64,000 nucleotides of DNA, taken from positions 1,674,001 through 1,738,000 of the forward strand of contig VRMN01000002.1 in NCBI GenBank assembly GCA_008690995.1, read 5' to 3'. The notes under the pieces are model-generated. The model had not been told where the DNA came from. It was given only the letters and a program-made list of their open reading frames with translations, and did not search any database. Shown here one piece after another: positions 9,614 to 18,660 of the stretch. The translations under genes and the position numbers were made by a program. The DNA comes from Porphyridium purpureum. Its lineage: Eukaryota; Rhodophyta; Bangiophyceae; Porphyridiales; Porphyridiaceae. Positions within the stretch are counted from its first letter, which is position 1. Each line of letters starts with the position of its first letter.

Positions 9614-11926
9614 ATGATGGAATGTTTCTGCGCACCGGCACAACACGCGCACGAGTCGCGCGCAGGCACACATGCGGGCGTAAGCTCGTGGATGCGTGCG
9701 CACGCGCCTGTCCGGAAGAGACGGTGTGTGAGTCGACGTGGCGGTGCGCGGATGAGCGGCAGCAGCGATGTGAGCAGTAGTCCAAAGGGGAACGAAAGTG
9801 AGAACAGCCCGCCGAGCAAAAAGAACGATGGGGCGTTTGACTTAGTGAGACGTGAGGTGATTGCCGCCGCATTGCTGTCGTCCACGTTCACCGTGATCGG
9901 GCTCGCGTCGCAGCGCAACAAGGCATTGCGAAGGTATTCGCTTGCCGGTTTGGTGGCCGCGCTCAACTCGAGACGGATTGCGCCTAACATGAATCTTAAG
10001 ACATTTGCACTTGAAGGGTTGCAGACAGCGCCGCGCGCTGATCTCAGCAAACTGGTGTGGGTGAATGTAGCCGACGCCCCAGACCTCAAGGACCGCGTTG
10101 TCGTCGTGCATATTTTCCGCGCAAGCGATCTCAACGTTCAGGAAACCCTGCGTAGACTAGATAAGTCGCTGCGCGAGACAACTGCGCACTTGCCAGAGGA
10201 CGCGCGGCGCGCTGCTCAGATCATCTCGGTCCACTCGCCCAAGTTTGACTTGGAGTTCGACTCCCGCGTGGTGCAGAAGACCGCAATGCAGCTTCGTCTT
10301 GCGCATCCGTGTGCCTCAGATCCAGGACTCCACCTATGGCAGTCGGTCGGGATCACCGACTGGCCGGCCGTACTGGTTTTATCCCCCAACCTGTTCCGTG
10401 TTCTTTTCACGCTGCAGTCTGATTCTTTATCCAGACTTGGCGAGTGCCTGTCCACTGTATTGGACATATACTCGAACACCAAGCCCACAACGCTGGGGCT
10501 GCCTGTGCGCGTGTCATACCCGGCACTGACTGACTCGGAGTACACGTCTACGGTGCTGTCCTTTCCGGGCAAAGTAGCGGTCGACACAGCGGGCCGCAGA
10601 CTGTTTATCTCGGACTCTGGAAACAACAGGATCGTGGTGACCTCTCTTGACGGGTCGTACCTGACTCAAATTGGCGGCCTCCAGACTCGACTCGGTTTCC
10701 GCAGCAGCGATGTGACACAACAGGGACATCACGGTGGTGGCGCTCCGTCCGGGGGAAACAGCGGGAGCTCGTCAGGTGGCGCCAAGGCAAGCAGTGCCGC
10801 TGGAACTAAGACGGGTAGCGCGTCTGGCAGCACTTCCGTGTCTGGAAGTGCGAGCGGCACCATCGGCGGTGGTCCTGGAGTAACCATCAAGTCGGCGTTG
10901 GGTGGACTGGGCGGGCATCCGGGTTCCCATAGTGACGGGTCAACGAGCGGGGATGCATTCTCAAGAGATGTCTTTATGACCGCGCCCAGCGAATCGGCGG
11001 GATTCGCGGACGGTACCTTTGAGGACGCGAGGTTCCGCTCTCCGCAAGGACTAGCGTACAATAAGAACAAGGACGAACTGATTGTTGTCGATACTGGCAA
11101 TAAGGCACTGCGTGTAATCCGGTTCAAGGACGGCTCGGTGTCGACTGTAGGGCTTGGCTCAAAGGAAAGCAGACCGGGCATGCAGGCGGTATCGAATGGG
11201 TTCGGCGATAGGAGACGCACAGTCGCAAATACGTCGATTCCCTCGTACAGCTCACCGTGGGATATTGCCTACGGGCAAGGTACATACTTTTTGACGAGTC
11301 CTGGCTCAAACCAGGTGTGGATGTTTGATCCTAATACTGGGGACATCCGGCAATTAAGTGGCCGGCCGCTCGGGCCAGGTCTTGCAGACACGGAAAATGA
11401 CCTTACGGCAGCGCGCTTTGCTATGCCGACGGGCATCTGTGTCACCAAGACGCATGTTTTCACAGTAGACTGCGACTCGAGCACGTTGCGCCAAATCGAT
11501 GTGCGCTCACAAACCGTCTCGACCAAAGTAGGTGGGGACGTCCTCTTTCCGTGGAATTTGAGCGCATTTGGAGATAGGGATGGTTTCGGGCCCAGCGTGC
11601 GGCTGCAATACCCTCTAGGCATTGCTGTGATCGATGACGATCGATTATGCATTGCAGACACGTACAACAACAAGATCAAGTTGATCATGCCGAAAGACAG
11701 TGAGTGTCGCGTGCTTGCTGGTCAAGGCCCACGCGGTAACAGGGACGGGGCGAAGGAGATGGCGCGTTTTGATTGCCCCAGCGGCGTCGCGTACGATACA
11801 AAAATGCAGCGGTTGTACGTCGCCGATCGCGGTAATCACGCTATTCGAGTTGTAGATGTAGCAACAGGCAGCGTTTCTACGCTGCGGTTTTCCAACTTTC
11901 CATTACCCGATGAGCGATTGCGATGA
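9614..11926 (+). CDS. NHLRC2-like protein: thioredoxin-fold domain plus NHL beta-propeller
   Basis: 770 residues from the ATG at 9614; a shorter start at 9752 is possible. The first 47 residues are Arg/Ala/His-rich, like an organelle presequence, and a hydrophobic helix follows near 85-100. Then comes a thioredoxin-like domain (about 125-285), with DRVVVVHIF, AQIISVHSPKFDLEFDS and WQSVGITDWPAVLVLSP. This matches human NHLRC2 segment by segment. The C-terminal half has NHL repeats, for example FPGKVAVDTAGRRLFISDSG, SPQGLAYNKNKDELIVVDTG and YPLGIAVIDDDRLCIADTYN. A Gly/Ser-rich insert (about 370-440) splits the first blades. The NHLRC2 motif CCINC is absent here (replaced by RASDLN), so thiol redox chemistry is unlikely. 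Plant SOQ1 carries related Trx-NHL domains in the thylakoid lumen; a plastid role is only inferred. Confidence 0.82.
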   Translation: MMECFCAPAQHAHESRAGTHAGVSSWMRAHAPVRKRRCVSRRGGARMSGSSDVSSSPKGNESENSPPSKKNDGAFDLVRREVIAAALLSSTFTVIGLASQRNKALRRYSLAGLVAALNSRRIAPNMNLKTFALEGLQTAPRADLSKLVWVNVADAPDLKDRVVVVHIFRASDLNVQETLRRLDKSLRETTAHLPEDARRAAQIISVHSPKFDLEFDSRVVQKTAMQLRLAHPCASDPGLHLWQSVGITDWPAVLVLSPNLFRVLFTLQSDSLSRLGECLSTVLDIYSNTKPTTLGLPVRVSYPALTDSEYTSTVLSFPGKVAVDTAGRRLFISDSGNNRIVVTSLDGSYLTQIGGLQTRLGFRSSDVTQQGHHGGGAPSGGNSGSSSGGAKASSAAGTKTGSASGSTSVSGSASGTIGGGPGVTIKSALGGLGGHPGSHSDGSTSGDAFSRDVFMTAPSESAGFADGTFEDARFRSPQGLAYNKNKDELIVVDTGNKALRVIRFKDGSVSTVGLGSKESRPGMQAVSNGFGDRRRTVANTSIPSYSSPWDIAYGQGTYFLTSPGSNQVWMFDPNTGDIRQLSGRPLGPGLADTENDLTAARFAMPTGICVTKTHVFTVDCDSSTLRQIDVRSQTVSTKVGGDVLFPWNLSAFGDRDGFGPSVRLQYPLGIAVIDDDRLCIADTYNNKIKLIMPKDSECRVLAGQGPRGNRDGAKEMARFDCPSGVAYDTKMQRLYVADRGNHAIRVVDVATGSVSTLRFSNFPLPDERLR

Positions 11927-11986
11927 GCTCGAAGAATTAACAAACCCAGGCTTACTTATCTTGACAGACGAGGAGGTGTGAATCAT

Positions 11987-13309
11987 TTATTTCCTCCACC
12001 ACGGTGCAAGGCCCGATGCGATTTCCCGTGGCTGATTTTTCAAGTCATTAAAGTGAAATACGCTTGCGCACAGACTCACACGGTTCGGCTCGGGTCCGAA
12101 CATGTCAAGGTTATCGTCTTCGGGTACGCCGCGATGCACTCTGCCAGACACTGGGCGGTACCTTGAATCTCCGAACAAGGGCAAGCCGAGCGAAGCAAAT
12201 TGCAGTCGAAGCTGATGCGTTCTTCCAGTAAGCAGCTCCACTTCGTACTCTGTGTAACGTACATCGATGCCCGCATGATCGGCCTGCATTGTTACTACCT
12301 CACTAAGCTCGGCACGATTCATTTCGCGCTCTGTCAGAATGCGCATGGCTGCCACGTGCCAAGCACCTCCAATTTTAGGCGCTTCCAGAGGCGTTGAATA
12401 CGATTCATCTTGCAGCAGTGCGGCGTCCAAGTCTTTCTCAAGGTCTAGCAGCCTGTATATGCGTGGTTTGGGAATGTTATCCGGAAGATTGGTCCTGGCA
12501 GCATGCAGAACGCGGCCGTCCTTTTGGATTATCTCACGAGGAATGGGACCTGGCACGAGCAACGTGTACCGCTTTTTGACGGATCTATTCCGAATCTGCT
12601 CGTTTAAATGTGCGGCGGCACGCTTGTGTCGCGCAAACACGAGTACACCGCTCGTGCAAACATCCAACCGCGACACGGCATGGAGCGGCGCGGGACATTC
12701 GAGTGCGCACTCCACTTGTGTGCGCGCACACTCCACTACATTGACCAAAGTAGGGACGGACGGCAGGTTCGGCGGCTTGTCGACTGCAACAAAGTCGTTG
12801 TCACCATTGTAGACAATACGGTCCTTCCACACGTACGCGTGAGCGTCTGGGTAACGAGCGGGATTCGCGTGCAGCCTGAAGTACATTCCTTTCTTTGACT
12901 GAGCATCCAGCATGCTGCTCACGTCTGCAGGCAAAATGCGCTGCACCCTGCTCAAGTTCGGAGTGCTTGGGCTGCGGCTACTTCCTCGCTTCCCGCCCGA
13001 AATCACGCTGGCCATGTACACAGCTCCAATCCTGATCAGATCTTCCACGAGTTCCGGCGCCAATTTTGTTTCACGCGCCAGGACGTGCTGGACAGAGACA
13101 CCCCTGTATGGCTGCTCGACGACGACATGAAACACCACTGGCGGGAGCGGCGTGGACGGCGGCTGTTTCCCGACGCGCGGATGAACTTTCATCAGCGCAG
13201 GATTTGCCGCGGCGCCGCGAATTTCGCAGCGCATGTTGAGCGCATTTCGAGATCTCCAGTGAGACGCCCGGCTCGCGCGCAAGTCCGCACCGAATACCCA
13301 GCTCAACAT
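11987..13309 (-). CDS. RluA-family RNA pseudouridine synthase
   Basis: 440 residues from the ATG at 13309; an ATG at 13234 is also possible. The frame continues upstream only into the CACTGTAC elements, so the longer version is unlikely. The catalytic block HAVSRLDVCTSGVLVFARH holds the RLD aspartate of RluA enzymes. FVAVDKPPNLPS before it and YEVELLTGRTHQLRLQFASLGLPLFGDSRY after it are the other two family signatures. An S4-like segment (VQHVLARETKLAPELVEDLIRIGAV) lies at the N-terminus. The enzyme converts uridine to pseudouridine in rRNA or tRNA. The Arg/Ala-rich first 40 residues could be an organelle presequence. Confidence 0.88.
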   Translation of the reverse strand: MLSWVFGADLRASRASHWRSRNALNMRCEIRGAAANPALMKVHPRVGKQPPSTPLPPVVFHVVVEQPYRGVSVQHVLARETKLAPELVEDLIRIGAVYMASVISGGKRGSSRSPSTPNLSRVQRILPADVSSMLDAQSKKGMYFRLHANPARYPDAHAYVWKDRIVYNGDNDFVAVDKPPNLPSVPTLVNVVECARTQVECALECPAPLHAVSRLDVCTSGVLVFARHKRAAAHLNEQIRNRSVKKRYTLLVPGPIPREIIQKDGRVLHAARTNLPDNIPKPRIYRLLDLEKDLDAALLQDESYSTPLEAPKIGGAWHVAAMRILTEREMNRAELSEVVTMQADHAGIDVRYTEYEVELLTGRTHQLRLQFASLGLPLFGDSRYRPVSGRVHRGVPEDDNLDMFGPEPNRVSLCASVFHFNDLKNQPREIASGLAPWWRK

Positions 13310-13386
13310 CGGCGCCGCCCTCAACGCGCGTCGCGTCTTGCCTTCTCTCTCTCGCCCAAACACGCGCGCCGTTTCTACGCGTTGCG

Positions 13387-13442
13387 GTACAGTGGACGAT
13401 CGATTCACTGTACTTTGACACGATGTTCAGTGATCACTGTAC
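13387..13442. promoter_or_regulatory. Three CACTGTAC/GTACAGTG elements
   Basis: GTACAGTG at 13387-13394, CACTGTAC at 13406-13413 and CACTGTAC at 13435-13442. They lie 80-130 bp upstream of the pseudouridine synthase ATG, in mixed orientation, and mark its likely promoter. Confidence 0.5.
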
Positions 13443-14382
13443 ACGAGGGGGAATGAACTTTTTTGGAGCCGAGTCAGATGCTGATCGGACCGACCACTGG
13501 GTGTCTGACAAAGTGTGGTTCTCGTGTTGAGTCGGCTGCGTTGCGGCTTTGGAAATTCAACGCCAGCGAAAAGGCGACACCAAGCACGATCACCATCACT
13601 ACCACCACCAACAACCACCGCCCGCCAGAATGGCGCAACACGCGGGGCAAATTCGGATGAGGGCACCATGGGATACGTGACATCTCACTCCGCCTGGCCG
13701 CGGCAAGCGGCGTGTGTCCGAACTGCGTCCTTGTCCGCTCGTGTTCTCAGATGTCATGGATACGGTGCACAATCAGCTTGATGACGGAACGAAGACGTAC
13801 GAGAGCCAGAGGTGGATGGATGGATGGATTCTGTACGGGCCGACGGTCGACCACTATCCTTGTCAGGTTTTGAATGATTCATCAGCGGGCGTGAGTACAG
13901 GGTAACTCTGCGCGCGCTTGCGCGGCACCGGCCGCCTACGTATAAAGCTGCAGAAGGCTTTTGGCCCAACTGCGCTCAACGACGCTCGCGTGGTCTTTGC
14001 CGGACACGTGTCTCGGCTGACTCGACGCCGACTAGCGCCCCCCCTTCACCGCGCACACGGGTATGCTTCCGTGGACTTTAAGCAACAATATTTTTCCGGG
14101 TCGGCGTGAACGTGGGACGTGCGGTGGATTGTCCCTTTGAATTCATTCCAGCTGGACGGGGTCCGAGGCAGCTGGCAACTCAAACGCTGGCGCGATGAGA
14201 AGACTGACAAGATTCTACGTGCGAGCTGTCTGTAGTAGGAGCGAGCCTGGTTTAGTGCTGCATTGAGCCAACTCCGCGTTGGACGTATCATTCCTTGTTA
14301 GGACACACGTGTGAAGTTTGCCTTTAGGCTACGCTTCGTCGTCGGGAACGCCTTCCCCTCACCTTCATTGCTCGCGGAGGGG
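13443..14382. other. Intergenic stretch without a supportable gene
   Basis: About 940 bp with only short overlapping frames, a short GGAT-type repeat near 13811-13829 and a TATAAAG at 13939-13945 that is not followed by a convincing reading frame. A non-coding transcript is possible but nothing in the sequence identifies one. Confidence 0.5.
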
Positions 14383-14390
14383 TATAAGTA
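14383..14390 (+). promoter_or_regulatory. TATA-box-like element
   Basis: TATAAGTA lies 106 bp upstream of the ATG at 14496. With an AT-rich AATAAATATA stretch after the stop codon, it supports the plus strand as the coding one here. Confidence 0.45.
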
Positions 14391-14495
14391 CGATCCAAGC
14401 AGGGCGGGACACCAAAGGCCAGAGTCGTTTATCTTACTTTCCATTCGTGGAGACGTGCTCCGCATCGAGTGACCATCGCATAAGCGACTCCCAAT

Positions 14496-14999
14496 ATGCT
14501 TCAGACAATAGCGCAGCGAGGGCAGGGACGAAGCCAAGTCGCGGCAGACAGCAAAACTCGGATCTCGTGCGACTCAGGGGTTGAGAGCAAAGCGCGGATT
14601 CCGGATGGCGCGACTTCAGTACTCGAGATCTCGACAACGTCACGGCGAAACACGGTAAGGTGCCTCATTGCGCAGCAAATGCGCGAGCTGACCGCGTTTC
14701 TATTTGAAGGTGATGTTGTGGCGAATACCCAATTGAACCGCTCTCGCGTATCGGTGGCCGACGTGCTGCAAATGCAGAACGACGGAATTTCTTTGGCGAT
14801 TGTATTTAGTTCAGCCTCGTCGTCTGGGTCGTTGGACTCCCTTCTTTCTGACTGTTCTTCGACGGCGAGCCGAAAGCGCACGAGACCGAAAAGCGTGGGC
14901 TTCGTCGGGATGAAAGGAAACGTCGCGAGTGAGACTTCCGTTGTTCTAAAGCGCAAAGACAAGCACTTGGCGCCCGAGTTTCAAATAGAGCAGATTTGA
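14496..14999 (+). CDS. Small hypothetical protein
   Basis: 167 residues. The frame has an ATG, an upstream TATA-like element and a downstream AATAAATATA that could serve polyadenylation. The chain is Ser/Arg-rich at the start. It holds a short helical stretch RCLIAQQMRELTAFLF and ends with basic motifs SRKRTRPK and LKRKDKH that could act as nuclear localisation signals. No family is recognised. A frame of similar length runs on the opposite strand over almost the same bases, so strand choice rests on the flanking signals. Confidence 0.45.
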   Translation: MLQTIAQRGQGRSQVAADSKTRISCDSGVESKARIPDGATSVLEISTTSRRNTVRCLIAQQMRELTAFLFEGDVVANTQLNRSRVSVADVLQMQNDGISLAIVFSSASSSGSLDSLLSDCSSTASRKRTRPKSVGFVGMKGNVASETSVVLKRKDKHLAPEFQIEQI

Positions 15000-15162
15000 G
15001 TACACAAGATGCAGCAAAGTGTGCTCGTTGTAAATAAATATATTCCTGCGCAAGCGCGCTTCGGGCCCTCTGTTTGGTCGGTGGAGTACTCTCTTTATTG
15101 AAAATTTGAACTCGGAAGACGTCTCGGTCTCCAGAGGAAAGGTAAGCGCAGTCGCCGCGAGG

Positions 15163-15836
15163 TCAACTAGTCATCACTGGAGACTTTAGGATGCTATCTA
15201 GCATGTCGAGAAGGTCTTCCACTTCGCTCAGCGCTGTGTACCTGTTCTTTGACGTCAGCGCCTTGTCCAGGCCTTCGATGCGCTTTTTCAATTGATCCGG
15301 CATTTTCTTCGCCTTATCCGGGACCTCCCCGGTCGTCCTGGAAAGAACATTGCTGATATATCCGGGCACAGGTGTGATCCAAACGGCCATGTAGCGCTTT
15401 GCATATGCACATTCTTCGTCCTCCATAGCCTTCACAAGTTTCGGACCAGGCGGGCCCTTGATCAGCTTTTCGAGCTCTTTGGCCTTTGGTAGCGCCTCTT
15501 GCACGCGTGCGATCATAGCCCTGCGGTTGGGATCTTTCATGGGCGCCATGAACTTGTCAAAATTGCGTTGCATCTGCCGCACCTCATTCATCGGCTTCTG
15601 CAACTGAAAGTTCTTCTCCAGGTTCAGATCCAACGGCTTGGGCGCCTTCAGATCGGTTGGTAGGGTCGGTACCCACACCTGGACCTTGTCAGGGATGGCA
15701 GGTGGCGGCGGGAGATACAGCGCTCCGGCCTGCTGTTGGTTGGCGGCCAACGGCGTCACCAATCCCGCCAACACCAGGGCGCTCCTGAGCACGTCTCTTC
15801 TGCCGACGCCCTCCTCAGTACGCTGCTGCGGTGGCA

Positions 15837-15867
<31 letters not shown>

Positions 15868-16053
15868 ATGCGGCGGCAGCTGCGGCTGCGGCTGCTCTGA
15901 TTCCGTCTCGTTCTGACAGAAATTCAGCACGGCCGGCCTCGAGCCGCAGCTGGAGCGCTTGCGTTGCTTCACACTCATGCGCGCTGGTGACGACGTCGGC
16001 GAGGCTCCCACGAAGCCCAGCGAGCGCCGCGCGCCTTCCGAACCCTCTGCCAT
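15163..16053 (-). CDS. PsbQ-like thylakoid lumen protein with polyQ presequence
   Basis: 296 residues from the ATG at 16053. The presequence has a plastid-type first part and a Gln run (about 63-72). A twin-arginine signal follows, GRRDVLRSALVLAGLVTPLAA (RR at 85-86), with a likely cut after AGA near 111. The mature part of about 185 residues starts Pro-rich and then forms long amphipathic helices (MNEVRQMQRNFDKFM; YMAVWITPVPGYISNVL; LDKALTSKNRYTALSEVEDLLDMLDSILK). This is the four-helix layout of PsbQ-like proteins, which in red algae (PsbQ') stabilise the oxygen-evolving complex. A similar gene on the same strand starts about 1.5 kb upstream. Which of the two is PsbQ' itself cannot be told from reading alone. 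Confidence 0.75.
15838..15866. repeat. CAG/CTG triplet run coding for polyglutamine
   Basis: About nine CTG triplets on the plus strand, read as CAG codons in the PsbQ-like gene on the minus strand. The run falls in the cleaved presequence, so length changes should be tolerated. Confidence 0.9.
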
Positions 16054-16871
16054 CTCCCGTGCGCTGCGCGTGCGGTTCACTGGCTGCTGCCGCTGCAGCT
16101 CTGTGTTCCGTCGCTACCCCTCCTGTCTCCTTCTACCGCCACCACCCACACTACGCGCAGAGCAGCTATCGCACGAAATACTCGGAGACTGTCTCTATAT
16201 TCTCAGCGCCTTACTCGGCCACACGTCCACATCCACACCCCCTGCTCGCAACTTCCATTCATGTCCATCACCACCATCGCCGCACACACCCCCCGCATTC
16301 GTGCCTGTGTGAGTCCGGATGGCCCGCACGCCTGCTTCTCGCTGCACTCAGCCGCGGAGATGGATTACTAGCAAATCGGCCTGATTTACAAGACCCCCAT
16401 GTGCATGCCGACGTTACACGGGAGATTGATGGCGCGGGCGCCCGTTTCAAGTCTGCGTTCTAGGGGTTCCATCGGTCGCGCCTTTGGTGCACTTTGCAAG
16501 GCGGCTGAGCGAGTTGTGCGTGCGTGGATGCACGTACAGCGCGCGCGTACACTACGCCAAAGGCACAGCCAACCGTTTCGAGTGGCGGTGTCGCGCGCGT
16601 GCCCGCGCACAGCGCACGACGATGAACTGAGGCGGCATGTGGCGTCATCCGATGCGTACCTGCCCGCCACACGCGCGCGGACGGTGGTCCATGTGCTCCG
16701 CGCGTGCCACTTGAAGGGCCGTGAGTGTCGCAAAGATGCCGGATCCCACGGAACCTCCTTGAAAATAGTACACAGGTGGGAAACATCGAACTAAAGGAAG
16801 ATGGTTTTCTTAGGTATGGATATCCAAATACAAGTGAGCGCGCACTTCTACAGAACACGGCTGTATCTTGA
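16054..16871. other. Gap between the two PsbQ-like genes
   Basis: About 820 bp holding the 5' region of the polyQ PsbQ-like gene and the 3' region of its upstream neighbour. It has one GTACAGCG variant (16535-16542) and no convincing reading frame. Confidence 0.5.
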
Positions 16872-17543
16872 TCAGAGCGATTTCCACACCGGCGCATTCA
16901 GGAACTCCTCCGCCGTTTCAATCACTTCCTGCACTTCGCGCAAAGACGCCGTGCGGTCCTTGCCGCGCAGCGCTTGCGTCAGCTCCGCGTAGTGGCCCTT
17001 CATCGCCAGGGCAAGCGTGTTCACGCGCTCAGGCACGGGAACTTTGGAGGTCTTCAATGCGCCGAGCTGCTCAACGGCCAGACTCATCTGACCGGCCAAG
17101 GGGGAGAGGTAGATCGCCGCGTAGCGCTTCAGCATCAACGCCGTGTCCTCGTCGAGGCTCTCGCTGCTCTTGAGCATCGTCTCAAATTGCCTCACTTTCG
17201 GCATGTACGCCTTGACCGCGTCGACCTTGTCCAGCACCCACTTGTTCTCCGTGCTGGTGTATTTCTTAAAGTCAGGGTACTTATTTTCCTTGGCCGCTTC
17301 GCTGCTCTGCGGGATCCCAAGCAAACCTGCGAGCCCAGCTACACCGAGCACTTGCAGTAGCACGTCCCGCCGCGTCGCGACAAATCGCTGCTCCCGCTCG
17401 AGATGCGGCAGCTGAAGTTGCTGATGCTGCTGCTCGCCAGTAGTCATCACAACCGCCGCGCGCGACGAGCACGTCGCGCGCTTTGGCTGCGCCAGACCGC
17501 ACGCGCGCCCTTGCACGCCGCCAGATGAGACCACGAACGCCAT
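16872..17543 (-). CDS. Second PsbQ-like thylakoid lumen protein
   Basis: 223 residues from the ATG at 17543, chosen because it gives MAFVVSS, the plastid start seen in other genes here; the frame remains open upstream. A twin-arginine lumen signal follows: TRRDVLLQVLGVAGLAGLLG (RR at 58-59), with a likely cut after SEAA near 84. The mature part of about 140 residues is four helices, with LDKVDAVKAYMPKVRQFETMLKS, ALMLKRYAAIYLSPLAGQMSLAVEQL, RVNTLALAMKGHYAELTQAL and SLREVQEVIETAEEFLNA. Its length fits red algal PsbQ' better than the neighbour does. It should act on the lumenal face of photosystem II. A CGCTGTAC variant at 17681-17688 may mark its promoter. Confidence 0.78.
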   Translation of the reverse strand: MAFVVSSGGVQGRACGLAQPKRATCSSRAAVVMTTGEQQHQQLQLPHLEREQRFVATRRDVLLQVLGVAGLAGLLGIPQSSEAAKENKYPDFKKYTSTENKWVLDKVDAVKAYMPKVRQFETMLKSSESLDEDTALMLKRYAAIYLSPLAGQMSLAVEQLGALKTSKVPVPERVNTLALAMKGHYAELTQALRGKDRTASLREVQEVIETAEEFLNAPVWKSL

Positions 17544-17823
17544 CCTACCTCTTATGCGAGCGCCGCTGCCGCGTCTGTGCCGTTCTTCCCGATCGCTCGT
17601 TCTCCTGCTGCGCCCAGCCAGATAACCGGACGACTCGGTTCTCAGAGATCGCTCGACAACCGCCCGTCTCATGTGGGACGCGCTGTACCGCTATTTACAT
17701 AGAAAAGAAACACATTCTAGATAGTGTACAGTTCGGTGCACCTCCGAGAGGATGTTTTGCAAGCTGCATTAGGGTTTGGCCATGGCGCACCGGCTGGTCC
17801 GAGATTTCGCCGTCTGCGCGCGC

Positions 17824-18386
17824 TCAGGTCTTGAACGGGTTGCTGATCTCCTCCATGCCGTCTGCGGAAATGATGCTCATCACGGACGTGCCGCGCGCGA
17901 CAATGAGCCCGAGCGGGCGGCTGAGACCGGATTCCTTGTACGGATCCGACGGATCTGTGCCCCACGACGCCGGCGAATCGAAAGGAACAAAATTCACAAA
18001 GAGAACAAACACAGAAACAAACCAAGTCGAGAAGCATATCGAGTTTTGGGAAAGGAGGCCATTTCACGAGTCAGACACAATCCTCATGTCGCAGCGCTTG
18101 TAAATGATCGGGAAAGACGACGATGACGTGCCACCACGCGCGATTTGGTAACACTATCCTCGTTTTCGCATTCTTCAGCAGTTCCGCAAGCTCGGTCTCA
18201 CGTACCTCTCATATACTCTACAGTCTCGTCCAACACCAAATTGACCAGCTGGTCGTAGCCCTTGAGCGTTCCGGCCACCTGCCGTCCGCCGACCAGCTTC
18301 ACATGCACCCGCTTATCCATGTGCCGCGATAAGTCTAGCGCTTGCCCGCGACCCGACCCTCCCGTCGCTGCACCGGCTGCTTTCAT
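17824..18386 (-). CDS. LSM7: U6 snRNA-associated Sm-like protein LSm7 (two exons)
   Basis: Exon 1 runs 18386-18206 and exon 2 runs 17954-17824, joined over a 251-bp intron (17955-18205) with borders GTACGT...CACAG. Joining restores EYMRDPSDPYK, the same as the human EYMRDPDDQYK stretch, and gives 103 residues, the normal LSm7 length. Exon 1 has the Sm1 motif (DLSRHMDKRVHVKLVGGRQVAGTLKGYD, LVNLVLDE). Exon 2 has Sm2 (GLIVARGTSVMSI) and the LSm7-type end DGMEEISNPF. LSm7 is a ring subunit of LSm2-8 on U6 snRNA in the nucleus and of LSm1-7 in cytosolic mRNA decay. Without splicing the frame ends right after the Sm1 half. Its 5' side shares a CACTGTAC repeat with the divergent neighbour. Confidence 0.93.
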
Positions 18387-18513
18387 CCTTGAGCTCTTCT
18401 CCTCAACACCGCCGCCGCCACCACCGCCGCCTACCCGCTCCAAGTCAAGCAAAGGTCCTTCTTCTGCTCGCCCTCTTCCCGCTCGCTCGCACAACAGCCG
18501 CCAGTTCAAACCA

Positions 18514-18545
18514 CACTGTACTCCACACTGTACTCCACACTGTAC
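18514..18545. promoter_or_regulatory. Three CACTGTAC elements in 12-bp tandem repeats
   Basis: CACTGTAC at 18514-18521, 18526-18533 and 18538-18545, as direct repeats of CACTGTACTCCA. They lie 128 bp upstream of the LSM7 ATG and about 115 bp upstream of the first plausible ATG of the beta-propeller gene on the other strand, so one cluster may serve both. Confidence 0.55.
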
Positions 18546-18660
18546 CTCAATTCACGGACACGCGCCACACGTAAACGAAGCGGGTCGGAAGAGGGCGCAA
18601 GATGCAAGTGGGGACGTGATCGGGCTGGGTCTGTCTCCGGGAGACGACGGGCGATGCAGG

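Noticed and set aside
18262-18660. N-terminal extension of the beta-propeller frame
   Set aside because: It overlaps LSM7 exon 1 and translates the CACTGTAC repeats, so it is not expected to be coding.
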